Positions 51,213 to 59,865 of a stretch of 64,000 nt of DNA are shown one piece after another. The stretch is taken from assembly GCF_902706095.1 (NCBI RefSeq), contig NZ_CACSJP010000014.1:21933-85932 (forward strand), read 5' to 3'. The notes beneath the pieces are model-generated. The model was not told the origin of the DNA, searched no databases, and saw only the letters and a list, made by a program, of their open reading frames with translations. A program made the translations under genes and the position numbers. Position 1 is the stretch's first letter. The number at the start of each line of letters is the position of its first letter. Origin of the DNA: Rhizobium sp. 18065. Lineage in GTDB: Bacteria > Pseudomonadota > Alphaproteobacteria > Rhizobiales > Rhizobiaceae.

Positions 51213-51227
51213 AAGAGGCTCCCCCGA

Positions 51228-52244
51228 TTACTGGAATGCGATCGGGAACATCAGGCCGCCGTCGGAAAACAACCTGTTCGGACCGCGATCAATCTTCAGG
51301 GCGCTGCCTTTACCGAGGTTCCGATCGAACATCTCACCGTAATTGCCGAGTTGCTTGACGATGTTGTAGGCAAATTTGTCATCGAGCCCGAGCGCCTTGC
51401 CATTGCCCGGCTCAACACCGAGGAAGCGCTTCACCCGTGGATCGTCCGACATTATCATGTCATCGATATTGGCCTGGGTGATGCCATAGAGTTCGGCATT
51501 GAGCAGAGCCTGAATAGACCAGTTGACGATGTCCAACCAATTGTCGTCGCCATGGCGTACCGCGGGCGTCAAGGCATCCATGTATTCGGTCGCTGGAAAG
51601 ATAACGAAGTCGTCCGGATTGTCCGATTGCGTTGCGCGAACGGAAGCAAGGGCTGCCGCATCGGTGATCAGGGAATCGCATCGACCGGAAAAGAAGGCCT
51701 GTCTGGTCGCGGCGACATTGTCGAAGATGACGGGTTTCAGCTCAAGCTTCAATCTGGTTGACACGTCGTTGACGACAACCTCCGTCGTGGACCCGGTCTG
51801 CACACAGACGGAAGCGCCGGTCATATCCTCGACCTTGGTCACGCCCGAGGATTTCGCCACCATGAAACCCGTGAATTCATAGTAGGTCGGGGTGGTGAAA
51901 TTGATGCCGTTGGCGTCCCGCTGCAGCGTCCAGGTCAGGGTACGCGGTAGGATGTCGATTTCGCCGGTTTGCAGGGCGGGGATACGCTGCTGACCGCTGA
52001 GTGGGACAAATTCGACCTTGTCCTTGTTGCCAAAGATGGCGACGGCGACTGCACGGCAGGTCTCGACATCGAGGCCTGTCCAATGGCCCTTGTCGTCAGG
52101 CGAGCCGAAGCCCACGGTACCTTGGCTTGCACCGCAGACGATGTGGCCCCGCGCCTTGACCTTGTCCAATGTGGGGCCAGCGTTTGCAGCGGTGGCCGCA
52201 AGCACGACGCTTGCGGCAAGGGTGGCAATCTTCCAGTTGTTCAT
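51228..52244 (-). CDS. aapJ: Amino-acid ABC transporter periplasmic binding protein (AapJ-like)
   Basis: This 338-aa SBP_bac_3 protein has a Sec signal (MNNWKIATLAASVVLAATAANA) followed by LDKVKARGHIVCGAS. AapJ/BztA hallmarks include GFGSPDDKGHWTGLDVETCR and EIDILPRTLTWTLQRD. It captures amino acids in the periplasm; the standard Aap system is broad, but the metC neighbour suggests a sulfur-containing ligand here. ATG 52244 follows AAAGGGAACAAC. Confidence 0.93.
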   Translation of the reverse strand: MNNWKIATLAASVVLAATAANAGPTLDKVKARGHIVCGASQGTVGFGSPDDKGHWTGLDVETCRAVAVAIFGNKDKVEFVPLSGQQRIPALQTGEIDILPRTLTWTLQRDANGINFTTPTYYEFTGFMVAKSSGVTKVEDMTGASVCVQTGSTTEVVVNDVSTRLKLELKPVIFDNVAATRQAFFSGRCDSLITDAAALASVRATQSDNPDDFVIFPATEYMDALTPAVRHGDDNWLDIVNWSIQALLNAELYGITQANIDDMIMSDDPRVKRFLGVEPGNGKALGLDDKFAYNIVKQLGNYGEMFDRNLGKGSALKIDRGPNRLFSDGGLMFPIAFQ

Positions 52245-52278
52245 GTTGTTCCCTTTATTTTTATGGGGTTGGGATGGT

Positions 52279-53460
52279 TTAGGCGGTTTTCGCGGTCGCG
52301 AACCCGGATGCGATCGCGTCAATGATAGGTTCCAGATCAGCCCAGAGGTCGGCTTCGTCCTCAAGGCCGATGCTGATCCGCAGGATTGTTCCCGGATGGG
52401 TGTCTGGATCGGTCACACGGCTGATGGTCATGGGCGCAAGCAGGCTATGGGTGCCCCCCCAGGATGCGCCGATCGAAAAGGTCTTTGCGGCGGTCAGGAG
52501 GGCCGGAAGGGCGTCTTCGGCATGAGCTGGGATGACGACGCTGAACACACCGCTCGCCCCGGTAAAGTCCCGCTTCCAGACCTCGTATCCAGGTACTGAT
52601 GGCAGTGCGGGATGAAGGACGAGACCTCTTGCGACACGGCTTTCGATCCGTCTGGCGAAATCGAGCGCCACGCGTCCGGAATGGGCGAGACGAACCCCCA
52701 TCGTCTCCAGGCCGCGTAAGGCGAGAGCACAGTCGTCCGGTGAAACGCCGAGGCCGATCATGCGCATTGTGTCCTTGAGCCGGCGGTGCAGGTCGATATC
52801 CTTGACCGCGATCGAGCCCATCAAAAGATCGGAGTGGCCACCGACATATTTGGTCAGCGCCATGGACGAGAAGTCCATGCCATGGGCCAAAGGCTTGAAA
52901 TAGAGTGGTGTCGCCCAGGTATTGTCGCAGCCTGTCAGAATGCCGCGGGCCTTGGCCACTGCTACGATCGCGGGAATGTTCTGGATTTCCATCGTTGTTG
53001 AACCTGGCGTTTCCGTCCAGATCAACTTGACCGTCTCGTCGATCAATTCAGTGATTCCGCGACCGATCATCGGGTCATAGACCCGGAAGGAAATGCCACG
53101 CGGCTTCAGATAGTTCTCGCAAAATCCTGCAACCGGTGGATAAGCGCTGTCCGGGATCAGCACCGTATCGCCAGGCATCAGGACGGACAGAAACACGATC
53201 GTGATCGCTGCCTGGCCGGATGGCACCAGCACTGTTCGTAGTCCCTGTTCCAGTGCGGTAATCGACGCTTCAAGTGTGCGAGACGTCGGCGTGCCGTGCA
53301 GGCCATAGGTATAGCCGTCGGGGCCGCGATATTTGCGATTGGCATAGGCTTCCGCGCTGTCGAACACGATTGTGGAAGCGCGGTAGGTCGGTATTGCCAG
53401 GCTTGCAAAACCTTCATGGGAGACTTCGGGCCGTTTTACGCAGAGCGTCTTGTCACGCAT
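52279..53460 (-). CDS. metC: Cystathionine beta-lyase-type PLP enzyme
   Basis: This 393-aa Cys/Met-metabolism PLP enzyme should cleave the C-S bond of cystathionine or related thioethers to give a thiol, pyruvate and ammonia. Motifs are YTYGLHGTPTSRTLE (about 50-64), the PLP-stacking Tyr region and the Schiff-base K204 in SMALTKYVGGHSD. It lies 34 bases upstream of aapJ on the same strand, so import and cleavage are probably one operon. Confidence 0.92.
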   Translation of the reverse strand: MRDKTLCVKRPEVSHEGFASLAIPTYRASTIVFDSAEAYANRKYRGPDGYTYGLHGTPTSRTLEASITALEQGLRTVLVPSGQAAITIVFLSVLMPGDTVLIPDSAYPPVAGFCENYLKPRGISFRVYDPMIGRGITELIDETVKLIWTETPGSTTMEIQNIPAIVAVAKARGILTGCDNTWATPLYFKPLAHGMDFSSMALTKYVGGHSDLLMGSIAVKDIDLHRRLKDTMRMIGLGVSPDDCALALRGLETMGVRLAHSGRVALDFARRIESRVARGLVLHPALPSVPGYEVWKRDFTGASGVFSVVIPAHAEDALPALLTAAKTFSIGASWGGTHSLLAPMTISRVTDPDTHPGTILRISIGLEDEADLWADLEPIIDAIASGFATAKTA

Positions 53461-53564
53461 GGACTGTCCTCATTGGAAATCTCCAACAGTCTAGGCGGGC
53501 ACAGGGTAGACAAACAATTGATCAGGCCGTTTAAGTCTATGCATAAACCGTATAGGTGGATGGG

Positions 53565-54461
53565 ATGAATTTCCGACAGATCGAGGCGTTTCGCGCCGTC
53601 ATAATCAGTGGCACCGTCTCGAGAGCCGCCGAACTCATGGGCGTGACGCAGCCAAATGTGAGCCGTCATGTCGGCGAGCTGGAGGACGCGGTGGGCTTTG
53701 CGCTTTTTGACCGTGTGAAGGGGCGACTTGTCCCCACGCCGGAGGGGCAGGCGTTCTATCGGGACGTTGATGTCAGCTTCAAGGGCCTCGATCTGCTGCG
53801 GTCGTCGGCCGCGCGCATCCGAGATTTTGGGTCGGGCCAGATACGGGTGGCAAGTCTGGCTGCGGCGGGTTCTACCGTTGTGCCCCGTGCCGTGAAGCGC
53901 TTTCGTGAGACCTATCCGTCGGCGATCGTGACGCTCAGCATCATGTCGTCAGCTGCGGTGCGCAACCATATCGTCGATGGTGATTTCGACCTTGGTCTGG
54001 CTGCCGACGAGGTGGATCTGTCCGGTGTCGAACATCAGGTATTCGGCAGTTTCGCGGCCTTATGTGCTATTCCACCGACCCACCACCTGGCTGGACGGGA
54101 CGTCATCCGGCCGCAAGATTTCCACGACGTGGACTATGTCGCACTGGCACCGGAAGATCGGGCGCGGCTACAGTTCGACCGTTACTGCGCCGAGGCAGGA
54201 TCGAAACCCAACCTCGTCATCGAAACGCCCTTCGCTACCACGGCCTGCGCGCTCGCGCTCGAAGGTGTTGGCGTTGCCATTGTCAATTCGCTTGCTGTCG
54301 ATGGCTTTGCGCAACGTGGCCTCGTGTTCAGGCCGTTCGAGCCGGCGGTCTACTTCAAAAGCTATCTTCTGTTTCGGCCAGATGTGCAGAAGGCGAGCCT
54401 TGTCAGAGCATTTGTTGCCGCGCTCATGGACGTGCGCAATAGCCGCCAGAGTGGGCTGTGA
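53565..54461 (+). CDS. LysR-family regulator of the metC-aap operon
   Basis: This 298-aa LTTR has an N-terminal HTH (about residues 1-60; MNFRQIEAFRAVIISGTVSRAAELMGVTQPNVS in part) and an effector domain (about 88-295). It is divergent from metC across 104 bases, the usual layout for its target. ATG 53565 was chosen; a GTG three codons upstream is in frame. The effector may be the sulfur amino acid or its product. Confidence 0.92.
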   Translation: MNFRQIEAFRAVIISGTVSRAAELMGVTQPNVSRHVGELEDAVGFALFDRVKGRLVPTPEGQAFYRDVDVSFKGLDLLRSSAARIRDFGSGQIRVASLAAAGSTVVPRAVKRFRETYPSAIVTLSIMSSAAVRNHIVDGDFDLGLAADEVDLSGVEHQVFGSFAALCAIPPTHHLAGRDVIRPQDFHDVDYVALAPEDRARLQFDRYCAEAGSKPNLVIETPFATTACALALEGVGVAIVNSLAVDGFAQRGLVFRPFEPAVYFKSYLLFRPDVQKASLVRAFVAALMDVRNSRQSGL

Positions 54462-54541
54462 TCTCTTGAAACTCCGGGGCCGGTGAGCCACCGTGACGAC
54501 CAGGTCGAGAGCTGACGCCCGGAACGACAGGTTTTCCTTTT

Positions 54542-54736
54542 GGGAAGACGCCGAGCCGTTTCAATGATCCGCGCCGACGCGACGCGGCAAACCGTTTTGG
54601 CGTTCTCTATTTGGGCGAGACGCTGAAGGTTTGTTTCCTCCAGGCAGTCCTGCGCGATCGTCGCGGCGGTCTCAGCGGCGATGTTCCGATTGAGGAGAAA
54701 GAAATCTATTCGCTGGGTAATCCCCCCGCAAAGTAA
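54542..54736 (+). pseudogene. RES-domain toxin remnant
   Basis: The plus strand reads GKTPSRFNDPRRRDAANRFG, VLYLGETLKVCFLQAVLRDR and GDVPIEEKEIYSLGN, then a stop. This matches the N-terminal half of RES-domain (NAD-degrading) toxins. There is no start codon, antitoxin (Xre) or C-terminal half, so it is a fragment. Confidence 0.65.
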
Positions 54737-54742
54737 CCGGGT

Positions 54743-54912
54743 TTAAAAGTAGCATTTGTCTATGCCGTGGCGGTCGGCGAAATCCGAAAGCCGGCCGGGG
54801 TCGCGTCCGAACACGGCTTCGATCCGCGAGCCGGCGCTCGTTGCGATGGCATTTGCTATCGTGTCCGAGATGAAGCGCGTACCGATGATTGCCCAGCGTA
54901 GCGTTCTCGTTC
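54743..54912 (-). pseudogene. N-terminal fragment of a Gfo/Idh/MocA oxidoreductase
   Basis: The minus strand reads LRWAIIGTRFISDTIANAIA and EAVFGRDPGRLSDFADRHGI, the Rossmann start of a Gfo/Idh/MocA dehydrogenase, and ends at TAA (54745-54743). A stop precedes it without a proper ATG. It lies next to a sugar-uptake locus, where such dehydrogenases are common, so it may be the relic of a lost pathway gene. Confidence 0.65.
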
Positions 54913-55014
54913 CTCATACTCTCAAAGTTTGCGTCGTTTCTGCGTCAGCTACAATACGGCAGCGCCAACTCAAACGCGGGATTCGATCGTCAGCGGGGTT
55001 TCAAAGCCCGGACA
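54913..55014. other. Junction between remnants and araC gene
   Basis: No feature is recognised. The whole of 54462-55014 is best read as decayed sequence holding the RES and Gfo/Idh/MocA scraps. Confidence 0.4.
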
Positions 55015-55881
55015 TCATAACGGGGACCGGGAGCGGTAGTCAGTCGGCGTGCAGCCAATCAGCTGATGGAACTGGGTCGAAAAGTGGAATGCGGAGTGAA
55101 AGCCAAGAAGACCAGCGATTTCCTTGATCGATTTGTCGGTGTTCACCAGAAAGTCGCCGGCACGCTGGATGCGCACTGTCATCTGATACTGCTTGGCCGA
55201 CATGCCTGTGTGCTCACGAAACAGACGCCGAAAATAAGGGTAGCTGACGCCAAGTTCCTCGGCGAGCTGTTCGACGGACAGAGGGTGGCCGCATCGCTCC
55301 ATCAGAATCATCCGTGCTCGATCGACGAGCCGGCCGGATGCGTTGCTGTTGATATCCGTGGGGCGGCACAAAAGGGCCAGCAGTTGGAGGCCGAGGGTCG
55401 AGATCAGCGGCTGATTTCGCAAAAAATCGTCCTGCGCCAATGCATGGACCGCTGCGAATACGCCTGAAATCTCGATGCTGCTTGAATGGACCGGCCGCTC
55501 CGGCTGCAGCAGACCGGCGTCGCGGGCAAAATCGAAGGCGCTCCCGCGGCATTCAATCCAGTGCTCGACCCATCCAGTGCGGCGATCCGGAGTAAACCGG
55601 TGCCAGACCCCAGGAAAGAGCAGGAAAATCGAATCTTGGGCAATCATAACCTGTCGACGTTCCGGCCCGAATTCCAGCCTTCCGCTGCCGGCACTGATCT
55701 GCACAACTTGATAAGCGTTCAGGATACGGCCGCGCGACCAGCTGAAATGATGATCGTCTGGATGACGGCTCGGGGGATAATCGGAATGCGGTGCTATTTC
55801 CGTATAGCCGGTAGAGACCGCGGTGCACCCCCAGGCGGCGCAAAGACGATTATCAGGCATATAGACGAAGTAGCTCTGCAT
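55015..55881 (-). CDS. AraC-family regulator of the sugar operon
   Basis: The product has 288 aa with an N-terminal cupin sensor (about residues 50-150; SRGRILNAYQVVQISAGSGRLEF, VWHRFTPD) and a C-terminal double HTH (about 190-285; LSVEQLAEELGVSYPYFRRLF, KSIKEIAGLLGFHSAFHFST). It is divergent from the binding-protein gene at 56074 and should activate or repress it in response to the sugar. ATG 55881 is preferred; an upstream TTG at 55917 is in frame. Confidence 0.9.
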   Translation of the reverse strand: MQSYFVYMPDNRLCAAWGCTAVSTGYTEIAPHSDYPPSRHPDDHHFSWSRGRILNAYQVVQISAGSGRLEFGPERRQVMIAQDSIFLLFPGVWHRFTPDRRTGWVEHWIECRGSAFDFARDAGLLQPERPVHSSSIEISGVFAAVHALAQDDFLRNQPLISTLGLQLLALLCRPTDINSNASGRLVDRARMILMERCGHPLSVEQLAEELGVSYPYFRRLFREHTGMSAKQYQMTVRIQRAGDFLVNTDKSIKEIAGLLGFHSAFHFSTQFHQLIGCTPTDYRSRSPL

Positions 55882-56073
55882 GGTGGTGCCAAACTTAGGA
55901 TCATTTTTTGTATGCAAATGATCATTTTTGCGGAATATGCCGGCGTGTCAATGGAAATGTTTGGTGTTAACTTACGAAGCGTAAGGTCAGTTTTCGAATG
56001 ACCCTGCATGGATATGCTGAGATCATCAGCGGTTGCTGCTGCCAGGGAGGGCAGGGGCCGGGAGGAGAAAGAC

Positions 56074-57243
56074 ATGAAAAATCAAGCCAGCCTGCTGGCC
56101 GTTGCCGCGTGCCTTGCGGCTTCCGCAGTTTATGCCGAGGATTTCCACGGGTTCGATCCAACGAAATTCGACGGCAATATGCTATCGGCCGAAAATCTGA
56201 AGGCGATGGCGGCAGATGCCGCCAAGGTCACGCCGCCGAAGAATGGCAAGAGCTACAGCATCGGTTTCGCCAATCTGCAGCGCGACATTTCCTTCGGTGT
56301 GCTCGTCGAAAAGGGAATCCAGCAGAATGCGGATGCCGCCGGCGTCGAACTGGTGATTGCGGATAACCGCCTGGATGGGCCGACAGCTCTGGCCAATGCC
56401 AAATCCTTCGTCGAGCGCAAGGTGGATTACGTCATCGAATTCCAGACCGATGCCAATTTCGGCCAGACGGTCATGGATGTCTTCGCGGCAGATGGCACCG
56501 AAGTTACCGCGATCGACATCCCGATGCCCGGCGCAAGCTTCTTTGGTGTCAACAATCCGAAATCGGGCTTCATGGGCGGGTCCTATCTGGCGACAGCGGC
56601 ACAGAAGAAATTCGGCGCCGATGTCGTGAACACAGGCTATCTGGTTATCGGCGCCCTGCCGCAGTCGGGCGTCATCCCGCGGATGCGCACGGAAGGCCAA
56701 CGGGCCGGCTTCATGGCTTTGACCAAGGATTTCCCGGCCGATCACATCATCGAAATCGATACCAAGAACACGTTGCAGGAATCCTTCGCCCAGATGAACA
56801 ACGTCATCGGCCGCATTCCGCCGGGTGTGCCGATTCTGCTGATCGCGATCAACGATCAGGCGACGATGGGCATGCTGCAGGCCGTGCGGGCTGCGGGCCG
56901 CGTCGATCAGGCAATCGCGGTCGGCAACGGGGCGGACGAGGCTGAGGCACTTGCCACCGATCCGAACCTGGTCGCGGCCACCGGCTCCTTCCCGGGCAGC
57001 TACGGCAACTATCTGATCCCGATCGCGCTTTCGGCTCTGGCAGGAAAGCCCGTTCCGGAGGCGACGTTCGTCACCCACCAGATGGTCACCAAGGCCAATA
57101 TCTGCCAGTTCTACAAGGAATTTCCCTGCGTCGGCGAGGCAGATGGCTATGTGTTTCCGGAAACGGAATTCGCAACCTATCTCGCAGACCTGAAGAAGCA
57201 GGACTGGCTGAAGGGCTATGAGGCCATTCTCCCTCAGCAATGA
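56074..57243 (+). CDS. Sugar ABC transporter periplasmic binding protein
   Basis: This 389-aa protein has a Sec signal (MKNQASLLAVAACLAASAVYA) and a Peripla_BP_4 fold: KSYSIGFANLQRDISFGVLV near the first strand, AIDIPMPGASFFGVNN, and NDQATMGMLQAVRAAG. It binds a monosaccharide or polyol in the periplasm. GGAGGAGAAAG precedes the ATG. It is the first gene of the operon with RbsA-, RbsC- and isomerase-like genes. Confidence 0.92.
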   Translation: MKNQASLLAVAACLAASAVYAEDFHGFDPTKFDGNMLSAENLKAMAADAAKVTPPKNGKSYSIGFANLQRDISFGVLVEKGIQQNADAAGVELVIADNRLDGPTALANAKSFVERKVDYVIEFQTDANFGQTVMDVFAADGTEVTAIDIPMPGASFFGVNNPKSGFMGGSYLATAAQKKFGADVVNTGYLVIGALPQSGVIPRMRTEGQRAGFMALTKDFPADHIIEIDTKNTLQESFAQMNNVIGRIPPGVPILLIAINDQATMGMLQAVRAAGRVDQAIAVGNGADEAEALATDPNLVAATGSFPGSYGNYLIPIALSALAGKPVPEATFVTHQMVTKANICQFYKEFPCVGEADGYVFPETEFATYLADLKKQDWLKGYEAILPQQ

Positions 57244-57268
57244 GCGGGATGCCTTCAAGGAGCGTGAC

Positions 57269-58834
57269 ATGATTTCCGAGAAAACCCAGGGGAGCCGCAA
57301 TCCGCGGCTCCAGATCGCCAATGTCAGCAAGGCGTTTGCCGGCGTGACGGTTTTGAAGAACGTGTCGCTTTCGGCCCATGCAGGCGAAATCGTCGCACTT
57401 CTTGGTGCCAACGGTGCCGGCAAGTCGACGCTCATGAAAATCCTGTCCGGTGTCTACACGCTGGACAGCGGTCTCATTCGAATTGACGAAACGGCAAGGA
57501 ATATCGCCACACCGCAGGACGCGATTGCGGCCGGCATCCGGCTTATGCCGCAGGAACTTTCCGTCCATGCGGACCTTTCCGTGGCGGAAAATATCGCGCT
57601 TGGGTCTATGCCGAAGCGCCGTTTTGCCGGCATTCCGATCGTGGATCAGGCGGCGATGAACGGTCAGGCGCAGGCGCTACTCAAGCGACTGAGGCTAGAT
57701 CATGTCGAACCCGGACGGCGGATGGGCTCGCTGCCCCTATCCGAACAGCGCATCGTGGAAATCGCCCGTGCGTTGGCAGGCAAGGCGCAGATCCTGATCA
57801 TGGACGAGCCAACGGCATCGCTGGGCGAAGCGGAAGCCGACAATCTGTTCGAGGTGATAGAGGCCCTGAAAGCCCAAGGTGTGACCATCATTTATATTTC
57901 GCATTACCTGGACGAGGTTTTCCGGCTCAGCGACCGTATCATCGTGTTGCGCGACGGCGAGGTTCGCGGCCAGTTCAAGACCGGCGAGACCAGCCGCGAC
58001 AATGTCCTGACTGCTATGCTCGGTAGCGAACTCGGGGACCTTTATCCCATCAAATCGAAGGCGGTCGCGGACGCAAAGACGGTTCTGGCCGTCGAAAGCC
58101 TGTCTCTTCCCGGATGGCTGGACGATGTCTCCTTCTCGGTTCGCCGCGGCGAAGTTTTTGGCGTTTTCGGCCTGATCGGCTCCGGCGCCGAAAAGATTGG
58201 TCGGGCTATCTATGGCGCCGAGCCTGCCGCCCGTGCCAAATCCATCCGGCTAAACGATATCGACATCGGCCTTTCCGGGCCGCGAAAGAGCGTGCGCGCC
58301 GGTATCGGCTTTGTTGCTGCCGAGCGCAAACGACAGGGTCTGATCGGCAATCTGTCGGTGCGCACCAACACCACGTTGCCCTATCTCAGCCTGTTTACGC
58401 AGTCCGGCGTCGTCGATCAGAAGCGCGAGGATGCGAGCACCAGAGACTGGATCAAAACCCTGCGGGTCAAGACATCGGGGCCGGATCAGGAGATCCGCCT
58501 GTTGTCCGGCGGCAATCAGCAGAAGATCTGCCTTGCCCGCTGGTTGCTCGGAAACCCGAATTTTCTGATCCTTGAAGAACCGACACGCGGCGTCGATCTC
58601 GGCGCCCGGCGCGAGATCTATGCGGAAATCCGCCGTCTGGCAGAAACGGGACTGGCCATCATCATCGTCTCCTCCGATGCGGAGGAGATTGGCGGGCTCG
58701 CTGATCGCAGCCTCGTTCTGGAGGATGGAAAGGTCGTGGCCGAGCTGGGACAGGCTGCGACTGCGACGGACCTGATGCGGGCGGCCGAGCCTGTGTCCGC
58801 CGTCCGCGATACGAATGAACTGGAGAAAGCATGA
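57269..58834 (+). CDS. Sugar ABC transporter ATP-binding protein (RbsA-type, two NBDs)
   Basis: The product has 521 aa with two ABC domains. The first has Walker A GANGAGKSTLMKIL, the signature LPLSEQRIVEIARAL and Walker B ILIMDEPTASL. The second (about 270-515) has the degenerate P-loop GLIGSGAEKI, the signature LLSGGNQQKICLARWL and LILEEPTRGVDLGARREIY. This is the usual pattern of carbohydrate CUT2 transporters. ATG 57269 follows AAGGAGCGTGAC. Confidence 0.93.
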   Translation: MISEKTQGSRNPRLQIANVSKAFAGVTVLKNVSLSAHAGEIVALLGANGAGKSTLMKILSGVYTLDSGLIRIDETARNIATPQDAIAAGIRLMPQELSVHADLSVAENIALGSMPKRRFAGIPIVDQAAMNGQAQALLKRLRLDHVEPGRRMGSLPLSEQRIVEIARALAGKAQILIMDEPTASLGEAEADNLFEVIEALKAQGVTIIYISHYLDEVFRLSDRIIVLRDGEVRGQFKTGETSRDNVLTAMLGSELGDLYPIKSKAVADAKTVLAVESLSLPGWLDDVSFSVRRGEVFGVFGLIGSGAEKIGRAIYGAEPAARAKSIRLNDIDIGLSGPRKSVRAGIGFVAAERKRQGLIGNLSVRTNTTLPYLSLFTQSGVVDQKREDASTRDWIKTLRVKTSGPDQEIRLLSGGNQQKICLARWLLGNPNFLILEEPTRGVDLGARREIYAEIRRLAETGLAIIIVSSDAEEIGGLADRSLVLEDGKVVAELGQAATATDLMRAAEPVSAVRDTNELEKA

Positions 58835-59835
58835 GCAAGTCGTCCTCCATTCCCGCAGCGCCGGGTGTTTCGAAGAAGCAGGCAAGTTCGCTGACCGACC
58901 TTCTCGGCCGGCCGGCCGCCGGCATTGTTCTCTTACTGGTGTTTTACATCCTGCTCCTGGGCGCGTTCTCGCTTCTATCCCCCTATTTCCTTACGCTGAG
59001 CAACCTGTCTAACATCGGCACCAATATGGCCTTCATCGGCCTAATGGCCGCTGCCGGCACGCCGCTGATCATCGGTGGGGGGCTTGATCTGTCGGTTGCT
59101 GCCGTCGCCGGTCTGGCCGGCGTCATCGTGGCGCTGATGCACGCCAACGGAATCAATATCTGGGCGGGCTGCCTCACCGCGCTTGTCATCGGCTGCGCAG
59201 TCGGCGTGCTCAACGGCTTCATCGTCACCCGGCTGAAGCTCAATCCGCTCATTGCTACCCTCGGGACGATGAGCATCTTTTCCGGTCTCTCGATGGTCAT
59301 GACCGGCGGCCTGTCGAAGCCGCTCTTCGTTCCGGCCTTCAATTGGCTCGGGTCCGGCCGTCTCTTCGGAATCCCGTTTCCGATCATCCTGATGCTGATC
59401 GTGTTCGTCGCGCTGTGGCTGGTTCTCTCGAAAACACCGTTCGGACGCTTCGTCTATGCCACCGGCGGCAATCCGGAGGCCAGCAGCCTGCTCGGCGTGC
59501 CCGTTGAGCGGACCCAGATGGTGCTCTATATCGTCTCCGGCCTTTCAGGAGCTGCAGCCGGCATCATCCTTGCCGCAATGCTCGGCGCTGCGGCGCCGAA
59601 TGCCGCCAGTCAGCATCTGCTGACCATCATCGCGGCCATCATTCTTGGCGGTACCAGTCTGTTCGGCGGACGCGGCAGCGTCTGGGGCACGCTGATTGCC
59701 GTTCTGATCCTAGGCACGCTGAACAACGGCCTGACGCTGATAAACGTGTCCTCCTTCTGGCAGGATGTGACCCGCGGCGTCGTGCTCCTGATGGCTGTCG
59801 GCCTCGATCAGCTGCGCGTGCGTCTGCAGAGCTGA
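58831..59835 (+). CDS. Sugar ABC transporter permease (RbsC-type)
   Basis: This 334-aa CUT2 permease has about eight to ten helices. Family motifs: GGGLDLSVAAVAGLAGV (about residue 85), NGFIVTRLKLNPLIATLGTM and the C-terminal LGGTSLFGGRGSVWGTLIAV. It overlaps the ATPase stop by four bases (ATGA). Only one permease is encoded, so it works as a homodimer. Confidence 0.93.
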   Translation: MSKSSSIPAAPGVSKKQASSLTDLLGRPAAGIVLLLVFYILLLGAFSLLSPYFLTLSNLSNIGTNMAFIGLMAAAGTPLIIGGGLDLSVAAVAGLAGVIVALMHANGINIWAGCLTALVIGCAVGVLNGFIVTRLKLNPLIATLGTMSIFSGLSMVMTGGLSKPLFVPAFNWLGSGRLFGIPFPIILMLIVFVALWLVLSKTPFGRFVYATGGNPEASSLLGVPVERTQMVLYIVSGLSGAAAGIILAAMLGAAAPNAASQHLLTIIAAIILGGTSLFGGRGSVWGTLIAVLILGTLNNGLTLINVSSFWQDVTRGVVLLMAVGLDQLRVRLQS

Positions 59836-59865
59836 CGCCTTTCAATATTGCATCGGAGAACGGAA

